Assembly (NCBI RefSeq): GCF_023715345.1
Contig: NZ_JAMBNY010000012.1
Location: 1 to 64,000, forward strand
Length of the DNA: 64,000 nucleotides
Source of the DNA: Paenibacillus camelliae
GTDB taxonomy: Bacteria > Bacillota > Bacilli > Paenibacillales > Paenibacillaceae
Reading direction: 5' to 3'
Notes under the pieces: model-generated
The model's input: only the letters and a program-made list of their open reading frames with translations
What the model was told of the DNA's origin: nothing
Databases searched by the model: none
Part shown: in pieces, positions 29,816 to 38,521 of the stretch
Position numbering within the stretch: position 1 is the stretch's first letter
How the letters are laid out: each line of letters begins with the position of its first letter
Program-made: the position numbers and the translations under genes

Positions 29816-31009
29816 TTATTTATTCCAGCTATTCCATTCCTCTGACCATATCCCAGTACGCTCAATCCACTGCATCGCCTGTTCTATAGAGGAAGCTAGC
29901 ACGTTCACATGGCCCATTTTACGATTATGCACCGCGTCTGCCTTGCCATACAGATGAACCTTCGTACTCACTTGAAGCTCATTTGCTAGTGAATCCTGTA
30001 CAGCCATGCGCTCCAGCAGCGGCTCTACATGCTGACCAAGCACATTGACCATAACGACTGGCTGACGAAGCGATGGATCACCAAGCGGCAAATTGCATAC
30101 TGCGCGAACATGCTGTTCAAACTGTGACGTTATGCAAGCCTCCATCGTATAATGACCGCTGTTATGAGGTCTTGGAGCTAGCTCATTGACGAACAAGCTT
30201 CCTTCCTCTGTAACAAACATCTCGACTGCGATTAGCCCAACAGCCTGTAAGCCTTCGGCGATTTGAATCGCTAGCTGCTCCGCTTGCTGGCGCAGATCAT
30301 CTGAGATACGTGCAGGAACAATCGATAAGTGTAAAATATTTTGCACATGAATATTTTCCGATGCTGGGAATACCTTTACTTCACCTTGTGGACTTCTTGC
30401 AGCAATTACCGAGATCTCTTTCGTGAAACGAATAAACTTCTCTAGCACGAGCTCAGTTTTCGCTTTTGAAAGTGCAGCGTAAGCTTCTTCGATCTCTTCC
30501 TCGCTGCGAATGACCCATTGTCCCTTACCATCGTAGCCACCCGTTGCTGTTTTCAAAACAGACGGTGTGCCGAAATGTGCAATGGCTTCTCGTAAATCAT
30601 CCACGGACGTAATTTCACGATATGGAGCAACCTGTACCCCTGCCGCCTCAATTGCACGCTTCTCACGCAAGCGATGCTGAGTCGTATGAAGCAGCTTATT
30701 GCCTTGAGGCACATAGCTTTCCTTCATCAGCATTCCCGCTACTTCCGAGCTAACATTCTCAAACTCGTACGTAATCACATCCGCTTGTTGAGCAAGCATG
30801 CGTGCCGCATCTGCATCGCTATAGGCAGCAACAATTTGCTCTGATACCTGCCCCATCGGCCCGTTCGGCGTAGGGTCAAGCGTGATAAAGCGGTAGCCGA
30901 GCTCACTGCCTGCATTAGCCAGCATTCGGCCAAGCTGACCTCCTCCAAGTACCCCAATCGTCGCACCAGGAAGAATTGTCTTTATCATTGCCTGCTGCTC
31001 GATACTCAT
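29816..31009 (-). CDS. purK: 5-(carboxyamino)imidazole ribonucleotide synthase
   Basis: ATP-grasp enzyme that carboxylates AIR to N5-CAIR. The 397-residue protein shows [26 protein letters not shown] and [14 protein letters not shown]. The ATG overlaps the purE stop as ATGA. The GAGGAG is only two bases from this ATG, so start depends on coupling, or the ATG at 30988 is used instead. Confidence 0.96.
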   Translation of the reverse strand: MSIEQQAMIKTILPGATIGVLGGGQLGRMLANAGSELGYRFITLDPTPNGPMGQVSEQIVAAYSDADAARMLAQQADVITYEFENVSSEVAGMLMKESYVPQGNKLLHTTQHRLREKRAIEAAGVQVAPYREITSVDDLREAIAHFGTPSVLKTATGGYDGKGQWVIRSEEEIEEAYAALSKAKTELVLEKFIRFTKEISVIAARSPQGEVKVFPASENIHVQNILHLSIVPARISDDLRQQAEQLAIQIAEGLQAVGLIAVEMFVTEEGSLFVNELAPRPHNSGHYTMEACITSQFEQHVRAVCNLPLGDPSLRQPVVMVNVLGQHVEPLLERMAVQDSLANELQVSTKVHLYGKADAVHNRKMGHVNVLASSIEQAMQWIERTGIWSEEWNSWNK

Positions 31010-31491
31010 AGCTCCTCACTGCTTTCCAGCACTTCCTGCTTAACTCTTTCACGTCGTGCAGTCACACGTGCCTGTACCTCTTGATCAAAGGCTCCGATCA
31101 TCTGCCCGGCCAGTAACCCTGCATTAGTAGCACCTGCATTGCCAATCGCTACCGTTGCAACAGGAATGCCGCCCGGCATTTGAACGATGGACAGCAAGGA
31201 ATCTAGTCCATTTAGAGTTGAGGACTTAACGGGTACGCCGATCACTGGGAGTATCGTCTTCGCGGCTACCATCCCAGGCAAATGCGCTGCGCCACCTGCT
31301 CCCGCTATAATCACCTTAATACCACGCGCTGCAGCTGTTTCCGCATATTCGAACATTAAATCAGGGGTGCGATGTGCGGATACGACCTTTTTCTCATATG
31401 GAATCTCCAGCTCTTCTAGCACATCACAAGCCAGCTTCATTGTTGCCCAATCAGACTTGCTTCCCATAATTACGCCAACCAATGCAGACAT
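31006..31491 (-). CDS. purE: N5-CAIR mutase
   Basis: Converts N5-CAIR to CAIR; first gene of the pur operon. The 161-residue protein shows [33 protein letters not shown] and [17 protein letters not shown]. The ribosome binding site is AGTAGG. It lies downstream of the guanine riboswitch. Confidence 0.97.
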   Translation of the reverse strand: MSALVGVIMGSKSDWATMKLACDVLEELEIPYEKKVVSAHRTPDLMFEYAETAAARGIKVIIAGAGGAAHLPGMVAAKTILPVIGVPVKSSTLNGLDSLLSIVQMPGGIPVATVAIGNAGATNAGLLAGQMIGAFDQEVQARVTARRERVKQEVLESSEEL

Positions 31492-31539
31492 TACGAAAAA
31501 CCTACTTTCTTATATAAAGTGTTTACGAATAATTGACAT

Positions 31540-31582
31540 AAAAAAAGCCAATAGCAATAAATCTCTCGAATTGCTACTGACT
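31540..31582 (-). terminator. Riboswitch-controlled terminator ahead of purE
   Basis: Stem agtcagtagcaat with attgctattggct (31546-31582, 13 pairs including G-U) followed on the minus strand by seven U (31540-31546). Positioned between the aptamer and purE, it is the attenuator of the expression platform. Confidence 0.88.
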
Positions 31583-31744
31583 TCGATGAACAAGCGCAGA
31601 ATTCTCTCGCTGTTCCCACTAATGGCTTGATCGAAGAATAAGTAACATGTCCATATAAATGCTACACCGATTGACAAGCAGCTATGCTATTCTGACAACT
31701 CTCATGCATGCTCCAACCTTTTCTTCTTCAATCTATTTACGAAG

Positions 31745-31810
31745 CTCGTAGTCCAGAAAGCTTTGGTTCCGGGTAGAAACGTTTGAGCCATTCCCTCAAA
31801 CCTATACGAG
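31745..31810 (-). ncRNA. Guanine riboswitch aptamer, pur operon
   Basis: Purine riboswitch read on the minus strand. P1 is ctcgta/tacgag. The ATA-GG junction and P2 hairpin (gtttgag/ctcaaac) follow. J2/3 is TTTCTACC. P3 is ccgg-loop-ctgg. The closing junction GGACTACGAG has C at the specificity position, which marks guanine or hypoxanthine rather than adenine binding. In Bacillus, ligand binding favours the downstream terminator and switches the operon off. Confidence 0.95.
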
Positions 31811-31839
31811 ATAATTATTTTCTTGTTAACAACAACTAT

Positions 31840-31868
31840 AGTTTATCGAACTATATGTGCACTGTCAA
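31840..31868 (-). promoter_or_regulatory. Sigma A promoter of the pur operon
   Basis: On the minus strand, -35 TTGACA (31863-31868), 17-base spacer, -10 TAAACT (31840-31845). It lies about 30 bases upstream of the riboswitch aptamer and just downstream of the PurBox pair. Confidence 0.85.
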
Positions 31869-31870
31869 CA

Positions 31871-31914
31871 AAATACGAACATTAATTAATGTTCATTTAT
31901 TATAGTTCGTTTTT
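31871..31914. promoter_or_regulatory. Inverted PurBox pair, PurR operator
   Basis: Two 13-base sites in opposite orientation: AAATACGAACATT (31871-31883) and, on the other strand, AAAAACGAACTAT (31902-31914), with an 18-base spacer. They match the PurBox consensus AWWWCCGAACWWT except at the fifth position. The layout and spacing fit the PurR repressor operator of the Bacillus pur operon. No purR gene lies in the window. Confidence 0.88.
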
Positions 31915-32017
31915 CTGACATGTAGCAGCTATAAAATTTAGATTATCCGACGATTTTTCAGTAAGAAGTATAAAATCTCACATTAAACGTCATCTGTAGA
32001 GCGAATATTAATTCTGA

Positions 32018-32233
32018 ACCTCTACCTTTGACTTAGCAACCGATCCTTTTGCCATCCGTGAAGCGTTACAGGAAGCTGCAGTCGCTTATGATCATCTTGG
32101 ACTAAAAGTCGAATTTTTAGAGCGCCGCATAACGTATTTGATACTACAGTTCACCAATCAGGAATATACATTTAGCATATCGTGTGCTCACTCAATTTGT
32201 AGGAGCTATGATGATGACGAAAGGAGGCTTACT
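32018..32233 (+). pseudogene. Possible coding remnant upstream of sleL
   Basis: From just after a TGA near 32018 one frame stays open into sleL and gives protein-like sequence (for example DPFAIREALQEAAVAYDHL and LKVEFLERRI). It has no good start and becomes unprotein-like after about 32140. It could be the tail of a lost gene. No family is recognised. Confidence 0.3.
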
Positions 32234-33514
32234 ATGCAAATTCATACTGTGAGAAGGAATGATTCTTTGTGGAATCTTGCTCAAACGTATGGTGTTCCAC
32301 TTCAGCATATCGTTGAGGTAAATGCGATCGAGGAAAGTGACCCGCTAGTGGTAGGTCAAGCACTAATCATTCCATCTCAGCCAGGAAATAGAACACATAC
32401 TGTAGCAAGAGGGGAATCGTTATGGTCAATTGCAAGACAATATGGATTAACGCTCACTGAGCTTGCTGCTGCTAATCAGCTGACGAATCCAGCGATGATT
32501 CAAGTTGGTCAAACATTAATCATCCCTCCACCTAAGCTGACAACGATTGAGGTTAACGGGTATATGGAACGAATGGATGAAGAAGCGGCTGCTGAGATCA
32601 GGCAAATTAGCGATGAACTGACCTATGCAACGATGTTCAGCTATAAGATCAAAACGGACGGAACATTAATTGAGCTTAATGATGAAGTTGTGCGGGAGGC
32701 TGCCATTGCAAGTGGAGTTGCACCAATGATGGCCATAACGAACATTTCCGAGGAGGGGTTTTCTAGAGAGCTCATCCACGAGGTGTTAAATAATGACTTA
32801 TCGTACACGCATCTAATCACCACGGTCTCTAATACGATGCAGGAGCGTGGCTTCAAAGCACTAAACATTGACTTCGAGTATATTCCTCCAGAGGATCGAG
32901 AGCTGTATAACAACTTCCTAAGAGATATCACAGCTCATCTACACCAATTTGGCTATCTCGTTTCAACGGCCGTCGCCCCTAAATATCGCGCCGATCAGCC
33001 TGGAATATTATACGAGTCTCACGATTACAGGGCACATGGGGAAATTGTAGACTTTGTCATTATTATGACCTATGAATGGGGCTGGACGGGCGGACCGCCT
33101 CGTGCAGTTGCACCTCTAAATGAAGTTGCTAAAGTAATCAGCTATGCGCTTACCGAAATACCAGCAAACAAAATTATGATGGGTATCCCGCTATACGGCT
33201 ACCATTGGACGTTGCCTTTTGTTGAAGGTGAATCGAGAGCTGCCGCGCTTAGCACGAATGCTGCCATTAATCTAGCTAGAGAGCGAAAGGCTGCCATTGA
33301 ATATGACAATACCGCTCAGTCTCCGCATTTTTCATTCTATGATACGGAGGGCAAGCAGCATATTGTTTGGTTCGAGGACGCAAGAAGCCTGCAGGCAAAG
33401 TTTAATCTCGTCAAGCAATACGGACTTCGAGGCGTTAGCTACTGGAAGCTTGGCATTCCAGCGGAGACAAACTGGTACCTACTTAGTGAGAATTTTACAG
33501 TTAAAAAAATATGA
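32234..33514 (+). CDS. sleL: LysM-GH18 spore cortex-lytic enzyme, SleL/YaaH-like
   Basis: Spore-associated glycosidase that degrades cortex fragments (N-acetylglucosaminidase in SleL). The 426-residue protein has two LysM domains (about 2-47 and 53-98) that bind peptidoglycan. A GH18 domain follows to the end, with the strand motif LNIDFEY (catalytic Glu near 215), MTYEWGW and a C-terminal SYWKLG. There is no signal peptide, as in other spore coat LysM enzymes. AAAGGAGG lies six bases before the ATG at 32234, which rules out the longer in-frame reading. The 345-base gap that follows holds no convincing gene. Confidence 0.9.
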   Translation: MQIHTVRRNDSLWNLAQTYGVPLQHIVEVNAIEESDPLVVGQALIIPSQPGNRTHTVARGESLWSIARQYGLTLTELAAANQLTNPAMIQVGQTLIIPPPKLTTIEVNGYMERMDEEAAAEIRQISDELTYATMFSYKIKTDGTLIELNDEVVREAAIASGVAPMMAITNISEEGFSRELIHEVLNNDLSYTHLITTVSNTMQERGFKALNIDFEYIPPEDRELYNNFLRDITAHLHQFGYLVSTAVAPKYRADQPGILYESHDYRAHGEIVDFVIIMTYEWGWTGGPPRAVAPLNEVAKVISYALTEIPANKIMMGIPLYGYHWTLPFVEGESRAAALSTNAAINLARERKAAIEYDNTAQSPHFSFYDTEGKQHIVWFEDARSLQAKFNLVKQYGLRGVSYWKLGIPAETNWYLLSENFTVKKI

Positions 33515-33816
33515 ATCTACTTTCTAGACCTTATAAGTTTTTCTACTATAATATGTAGCGAACGTATTAGCTTATATTCAGTAATCCATAGAAGGTGTGC
33601 TGTATGTTGCTATGCTGTTACAATAGGGCGAATTACGTGGCATAGTGTAACGAGATAAATTGGTGAAACCTCAGTAAAGCCTAGTTATCATGCCTCCTAT
33701 TGTTTCTTCTGTCATACAGCATACCTTTATTGTATTGATGACTTTACTAGTAACTCCTGCATCTCTGCTCGCTTATCACTCTATGAAGGAGCTATGGCGG
33801 AAGAGAAATAACAAGC

Positions 33817-33840
33817 GACCTGCTACAATAGCAGGCCGCA
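33817..33840 (-). terminator. Terminator of the NLP gene
   Basis: Stem cctgct/agcagg within gcgacctgct and agcaggccgc (about 33818-33838), just past the stop of the minus-strand gene, with moderately U-rich sequence after it. The rest of 33515-33859 shows no clear feature. Confidence 0.5.
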
Positions 33841-33859
33841 CAGTTGTGTATCTGTAGTT

Positions 33860-34582
33860 TTAATTAAACCAAGCTTTCGCTAAATTATTTGTGAAATTCG
33901 AGTCCTTCATTGGAACATTAGCCGATCCGAAGTCAGTAGTATTTAATGCATTTCTAGCGGCAGACGTCAAATCATCCCAGTCAATCAAAGGCTGATAACC
34001 ACCGGTTGTACTTGTTGTGAATAGAGCGTGATTGAGTGGCCATGTGCTCTTGTACTCGAGCTTAGGGTGAGTTCCATTCGTGTTGGAGCTGTTTGGAGCT
34101 ACATTATAAAAGTTACCGTGCTGTGAATAGGAAATAGACAAAATCTGTGGATTAGCTGCTACTGGATTATCAATCCATACGACGGCTGCCTCCCAGTCAT
34201 GTCTGTGACCTAATCCAGAAGAAGGCGAGTCTTTAGGCATATACCACGAATACATAATGGCGTATACTCCGTTGTACCATGCTGCGCGAGAGTAAACCTG
34301 TCCAGGACTGGAGCTGCAGCCTGAGCTAGAGCCTCCTGAAGGGGCTAGTCCTCCACTCGTATTCCCTTGTGCATCCACGGCTGGAAAGGGTACGCAGCCT
34401 GTGGTCACCTTCAATGTCGGCTGAAATGTCTTTGCTGCAATCTGTGCAGTCGTTGTAGGTGTGACCTCAGTAAAGCCTACAACTTGATCGTGAGGGATGA
34501 CAGCTGCATACACTGTAGGAACAGCTGTAACTAGAAACGTCAAAACAAGCAAATAAGATAATGCTTTGAGTTTGCTGGTCAT
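33860..34582 (-). CDS. Secreted NPP1/NLP (necrosis- and ethylene-inducing peptide-like) protein
   Basis: A 240-residue secreted protein of the NLP family, whose members bind plant sphingolipids and damage plasma membranes of dicots in oomycetes, fungi and some bacteria. It has a signal peptide (about 1-26), a cysteine pair at C63 and C89, the AIMYSWYMPKD stretch and the hallmark metal-site heptapeptide GHRHDWE at 125-131. The end is a mixed beta fold to about 240. AAAGGAGG lies upstream. Its own terminator and position between unrelated genes suggest an independently acquired gene. Activity on plants or soil eukaryotes is inference from the family. Confidence 0.92.
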   Translation of the reverse strand: MTSKLKALSYLLVLTFLVTAVPTVYAAVIPHDQVVGFTEVTPTTTAQIAAKTFQPTLKVTTGCVPFPAVDAQGNTSGGLAPSGGSSSGCSSSPGQVYSRAAWYNGVYAIMYSWYMPKDSPSSGLGHRHDWEAAVVWIDNPVAANPQILSISYSQHGNFYNVAPNSSNTNGTHPKLEYKSTWPLNHALFTTSTTGGYQPLIDWDDLTSAARNALNTTDFGSANVPMKDSNFTNNLAKAWFN

Positions 34583-34750
34583 CTAGTCAATTCCTCCTTT
34601 TATCGTGATCTAACGCGCACTTACAGGATCAGTGACTCCGGAGTCCACCTGCACATTTACCATAAATTGTTACACCTCTAGCGTCAATATACTATATTCC
34701 GTTAGCATACTAAAATCTAGATCTGAGAGATTTTATTCTATAAAAAATAG

Positions 34751-34786
34751 AAGCCCCGATGACCTATCGAAGCATCATCGGGGCTT
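34751..34786 (-). terminator. Terminator of the nitroreductase gene
   Basis: Perfect 12-bp stem aagccccgatga (34751-34762) with tcatcggggctt (34775-34786). On the minus strand it is followed by a U-rich stretch. Confidence 0.85.
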
Positions 34787-34847
34787 TATACTTGTTCCAC
34801 AAATTGTTTTACTACTCGAAACTATAACGTCCTCGTTATTACATACA

Positions 34848-35435
34848 CTATGCCTCGACCCACGTCGTTACATCAGCGACGGAGCGGCGAGTCGGTGCAG
34901 CTGGTACAAGCTCTGGATAGCCGACATATACAAGCCCAACTAGCTTTTCTTTATCTGATAGCTGAAAATGCTCATGCATGACTGGGTGATACAACGGTGC
35001 GCCAGAGCGCCATATTGCACCAAGCTCTAAAGCATGTGCAGCTAGCAATAGATTCTGAACTGCTGCGTGGGTTGCTGCAAGCTCTTCTTCCATAATCGCG
35101 CGTGGATCTTCAGACGGTGAACATATTGCTGCAATAACTACAGGAGCTCGAAATGCTTTTTTCGCTTCCTTCTCAAGCTTTTCCGCATCGGACTCACCAG
35201 TCGTTGCTTGATGTACCTTCGCGTAGCCTTCCCCAAGCAAGCTTCGCCCTTCCCCGGTCATCACAATAAATTTCCATGGCTGTGTATTATAATGACTTGG
35301 CGCATAGCTTGCAGCATCAATAAGCTGCTCAATGAGTGCCTTTGGCACCTCATCCTTCTTCACTCGACCTACCGTTCTGCGCTCCTTTAGCGCTTTTAAG
35401 ATTGCTTCACGTTGTGCTGATGACACATTAGACAT
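34848..35435 (-). CDS. Nitroreductase family oxidoreductase
   Basis: A 195-residue FMN-dependent enzyme of the nitroreductase superfamily. The FMN-contact motif RRTVGR lies near the N-terminus, then SYAPSHYNTQPWKF (the family PS-x-x-N-x-QPW signature), and G-x-x-W-R-S-G in the second half. It probably reduces nitro compounds or quinones with NAD(P)H in the cytoplasm. ATG at 35435 has AGGAG eight bases upstream; two earlier in-frame starts are less well placed. It follows msrAB by 55 bases and may share its transcript, which would suit a redox-stress role. Confidence 0.88.
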   Translation of the reverse strand: MSNVSSAQREAILKALKERRTVGRVKKDEVPKALIEQLIDAASYAPSHYNTQPWKFIVMTGEGRSLLGEGYAKVHQATTGESDAEKLEKEAKKAFRAPVVIAAICSPSEDPRAIMEEELAATHAAVQNLLLAAHALELGAIWRSGAPLYHPVMHEHFQLSDKEKLVGLVYVGYPELVPAAPTRRSVADVTTWVEA

Positions 35436-35490
35436 GTACATATCTCCTCTCCCCATCGATTGTATCAATGTATGTCGTTGTGCTTCTGTA

Positions 35491-36441
35491 TTATTCAAAC
35501 AACTTCAAGTACTTTGCATAGCCGCGTTCAACAAGCTTTGCCTTCGGTATGAACTCTAATGAAGCGGAATTGATACAGTATCTTAATCCTGTTGGCTGTG
35601 GCCCATCTTCGAATACATGCCCTAGATGCGAATCGCCAAACTTGGAACGAACCTCCGTGCGGATCATACCATGCGTTACATCCAGCTCCTCAAGCACATG
35701 GTCATCCTCTAGCGGCTTAGTGAAGCTTGGCCAGCCGCAATGTGCATCGAATTTATCCTTAGAGCTGAATAATGGCTCTCCAGAGACGATATCGACATAA
35801 ATGCCTTCCTCCGTATGGTCCCAAAACTCATTACGAAACGGCGGCTCAGTCGCATTACGCTGAGTAACCTCGTATTGAATTGGTGTCAGACGAGCCTTAA
35901 GCTCGGAATCATCCTTTTTCACTGACCAGTGCTTTTTAATAAACTCATCTCTGCCTGAGCCTTTGCGGTACATTTTATAACGCATAGGATTCTTCTTGTA
36001 GTAATCCTGGTGATACTCCTCAGCTGGATAAAACTCTTTCGCTGGTACGATCTCTGTCACAATCGGCTTACTGAAAATCCCGCTTTCCTGCAGCCATTGC
36101 TTGGAGCGTTCAGCCTCCTGTTTTTGCTCCTCGGAGTGGTAAAAGATGAAGGTACGATAAGAGTGACCTTTATCGTGGAACTGGCCCTCAGCATCAGTAG
36201 GATCAATCTGCTGCCAATACTTCTCCAGCAGCTCCTCGTAGCTGATAATCGATGGATCAAACTCGATCTGAATTGCCTCTACATGACCCGTTGATTCGGA
36301 GCATACCTCCTCATACGTAGGGTTAGGTGTGTCGCCACCCGTATATCCTGAGATGACAGAATGTACACCTCTCATTTTATCAAATGGTGTAACCATACAC
36401 CAAAAGCAGCCTCCTGCAAAGGTAGCTAGTTGTGTTGCCAT
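35491..36441 (-). CDS. msrAB: Bifunctional methionine sulfoxide reductase MsrA-MsrB
   Basis: Repairs oxidised methionine. The N-terminal MsrA domain (about 5-150) has the catalytic GGCFWC (C12) for the S-sulfoxide. The C-terminal MsrB domain (about 170-310) has [15 protein letters not shown] and the catalytic cysteine in RYCINS for the R-sulfoxide. The paired CxxC zinc cysteines of some MsrB proteins are not seen, so this is the zinc-free type. ATG at 36441 has AAGGAGG eight bases upstream, which shortens the longest reading by 12 residues. Immediately upstream starts the hairpin array, so its promoter must lie within or beyond the array's edge. Confidence 0.95.
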   Translation of the reverse strand: MATQLATFAGGCFWCMVTPFDKMRGVHSVISGYTGGDTPNPTYEEVCSESTGHVEAIQIEFDPSIISYEELLEKYWQQIDPTDAEGQFHDKGHSYRTFIFYHSEEQKQEAERSKQWLQESGIFSKPIVTEIVPAKEFYPAEEYHQDYYKKNPMRYKMYRKGSGRDEFIKKHWSVKKDDSELKARLTPIQYEVTQRNATEPPFRNEFWDHTEEGIYVDIVSGEPLFSSKDKFDAHCGWPSFTKPLEDDHVLEELDVTHGMIRTEVRSKFGDSHLGHVFEDGPQPTGLRYCINSASLEFIPKAKLVERGYAKYLKLFE

Positions 36442-36460
36442 ATATATTACCTCCTTATAA

Positions 36461-36866
36461 GCGCTCCGCTTAGCCATCTCTATGCTCGAACCTTCCTGCG
36501 GAAGGAGGTCGCTTGTGAGATGGTAAGCTACGCTGATGTTTTTATTACATGCTAGAGATAAATGCTTTAGTTGGCATAGCTTCGGTTTTCGCGTAAGTTT
36601 CAGCGCTTCGCTTAACTGTCTCTAACGCTCGGACCTTCCTGCGTCAGGAGGTCGCTTTTAGAGATAGTTAAGCTACGCTGATGCCTACATTAAATCCTAA
36701 AGAACATGCCTGCTTGTAAGCTTATCCTTCGCATTCTACGATTACTCAGCGCTCCACTTACCATCTCTGCGCTCGAACCTTCCTGCGTCAGGAGGGTCGC
36801 TTAAAGATGGAAGCTCCGCTGGAGTCTTCTCTAGTATACCAATATTGTCACATCATCATCAAAGCC
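36461..36866. repeat. Hairpin array unit 1: family B copies B1-B3
   Basis: Contains three family B hairpins at 36461-36533, 36601-36680 and 36747-36821. Each has arms such as gcttaactgtctct/agagatagttaagc around the tip ggaccttcctgcgtcaggag. It ends in catcaaagcc. Its left end lacks the ggctttcag seen in later units. Confidence 0.9.
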
Positions 36867-36889
36867 TTCACTTCAAGCTAACCTCTTTC

Positions 36890-37301
36890 GGCTTTCAGCG
36901 CTCCGCTTAACCATCTCTATGCTCGAACCTTCCTACGGAAGGAGGTCGCTTGTTAGATGGTAAGCTACGCTGTAGTTTTTTATATGCTAAAGATAAATGC
37001 TTTAGTTTGCATATCCTGCGCGTTTGTATGAGCATTCGGCGCGTTGCTTAACTGTCTCTAACGCTCGGACCTTCCTGCGTCAGGAGGTCGCTTTTAGAGA
37101 TAGTTAAGCTCCGCTGATGCCTACATTAAATCCTAAAGAACATGCCTGTTGTAAGCCTATCCTTTGCATTCTACGATTACTCAGCGCTACACTTACCATC
37201 TCTGCGCTCGAACCTTCCTGCGTCAGGAGGGTCGCTTAGAGATGGAAGCTCCGCTGGGGTCTTCTCTAGTATACCAATATTGTCACATCGTCATCAAAGC
37301 C
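36890..37301. repeat. Hairpin array unit 2: family B copies B4-B6
   Basis: Runs from ggctttcag (36890) to catcaaagcc (37301) and repeats unit 1 almost in full. Hairpins are at 36896-36972, 37038-37116 and 37182-37256. A small stem ctaaag/ctttag (near 36989-37009) recurs in the first linker. Confidence 0.9.
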
Positions 37302-37324
37302 TTCACTTCAAGCTAACCTCTTTC

Positions 37325-37511
37325 GGCTTTCAGCGCTCCGCTTAATTGTCTCTAACGCTCGGACCTTCCTGCGTCAGGAGGTCGCTTTTAGAGATAGTTA
37401 AGCTCCGCTGATGCTTACATTAAATCCTAAAGAACATGCCTGCTTGTAAGCTTATCCTTCGCATTCTACGATTACTCAGCGCTACGCTGTAGCTAAAATC
37501 TCATCAAAGCC
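37325..37511. repeat. Hairpin array unit 3: family B copy B7
   Basis: Starts ggctttcag (37325) and ends catcaaagcc (37511). It holds one complete hairpin (37331-37410), and the following segment matches units 1 and 2 but is cut short, so it looks like a deletion derivative. Confidence 0.88.
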
Positions 37512-37534
37512 ACCCTTTAAGCTAATCTCCATTC

Positions 37535-37783
37535 GGCTTTCAGCGCTCCGCTTAACCATCTCTACGCTCGAACCTTCCTGCGTCAGGAGGTCGCTTTAGA
37601 GTTGGTAAGCTGCGCTAGGGGTTATAGAAAACGAGTAGCGCAGCGTACGTTACTTGGTACGTGAGCAACAGAGTTTTCGCTAGCGTTCAACTCCGCTAAA
37701 CTTCTCTAACGCTCGAACCTTCCTGCGTCAGGAGGTCGCTTTTAGAGAAGTTTAGCTACGCTGTTATTATCGTCATCAAAGCC
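37535..37783. repeat. Hairpin array unit 4: B-A-B chimera
   Basis: Starts ggctttcag (37535). It then holds family B copy B8 (37541-37617), a family A tip and upper stem (37626-37690: gaaaac, cagcgtacgt-loop-ggtacgtgagca, gttttcgctagcgttc), and family B copy B9 (37689-37764). It ends cgtcatcaaagcc (37771-37783). Confidence 0.88.
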
Positions 37784-37806
37784 ACACCTTTAGCTAATCT
37801 CCTTTC

Positions 37807-37952
37807 GGCTTTCAGGACCGAGAAGATGGGGTAAAACTAGAAAACAAGGAGCGCAGCGTACGTAATTTTGGTACGTGAGCACCGCAGTTTTCGGTTGAAC
37901 CCCATATTCGACGTCGAATCAGCTGCCATGAAGTTACATCGTCATCAAAGCC
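37807..37952. repeat. Hairpin array unit 5: complete family A unit
   Basis: Starts ggctttcag and ends cgtcatcaaagcc. It contains gaccgagaagat, middle stem atggggt/accccat, upper stem gaaaac/gttttc and the conserved tip. It shows that families A and B share the same outer ends. Confidence 0.9.
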
Positions 37953-38065
37953 GAATTATGTAAAATTATACATGCCCCCATATATCCCCATCAAAATGTT
38001 ACAATATTTTAATGTTGCAAACTTTATTCAACTAGACGCGTCTAATAGTATTGAGGTGAAACGTA

Positions 38066-38521
38066 GTGTCAGACATGCAAGTACAACAACAAGAAAGAAA
38101 TTCCAATCCCGTTCTCCCCGCTGAGAAGCGAAAGGAGCGAGCAAAAAAGCGACGATCCAAGCTCTTATTCGTTAATTTTATGATGCTATGGCTGCTGCTT
38201 ATCGCATGCGGTCTTTATGGCGCTCATACGTACATGAACCATGTAGAGCAAAGCTTAGCTGATCAGCTTAGTCAAGAAACTGAGCAGCGGCTAACTGAAC
38301 TTGAGACAAGCTTTAACACAAAGCTCAGCGAGCTGGATAGCAGCTACAATGAAAAAATCGCCGCGCTTGGCGAGCAAATCGAAGAGTTGAATCAGCTGCT
38401 TACGTTCGTCAAGGATAATAGCAGTAATAATAATGACAACAGCAATCAGCTATACTCGCAAATCAACGATATTAAAGCTCAGCTGCAAAAGCTTCAAAAA
38501 AGCATGGAGCTGTTAAAATGA
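38066..38521 (+). CDS. Membrane-anchored coiled-coil protein
   Basis: Unrecognised 151-residue protein. A basic, charged N-terminus (about 1-32) precedes one membrane helix (about 33-53) and a long coiled coil outside (about 58-110, heptads such as LTELETSFNTKLSELDSS). An asparagine/serine-rich break and a second short coiled coil end it. The start is GTG with GAGGTG upstream. Its stop overlaps the next gene's ATG (ATGA), so the two are cotranslated and probably work together at the cell surface. Confidence 0.75.
   Translation: MSDMQVQQQERNSNPVLPAEKRKERAKKRRSKLLFVNFMMLWLLLIACGLYGAHTYMNHVEQSLADQLSQETEQRLTELETSFNTKLSELDSSYNEKIAALGEQIEELNQLLTFVKDNSSNNNDNSNQLYSQINDIKAQLQKLQKSMELLK

Noticed and set aside
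33691..33858. Small plus-strand frame (about 55 codons) with one hydrophobic stretch
   Set aside because: No ribosome binding site, and it reads through the terminator of the opposite gene.
37142..37345. Open frame of 67 codons in the hairpin array
   Set aside because: It runs through hairpins B6 and B7; composition follows the repeats and there is no start signal.
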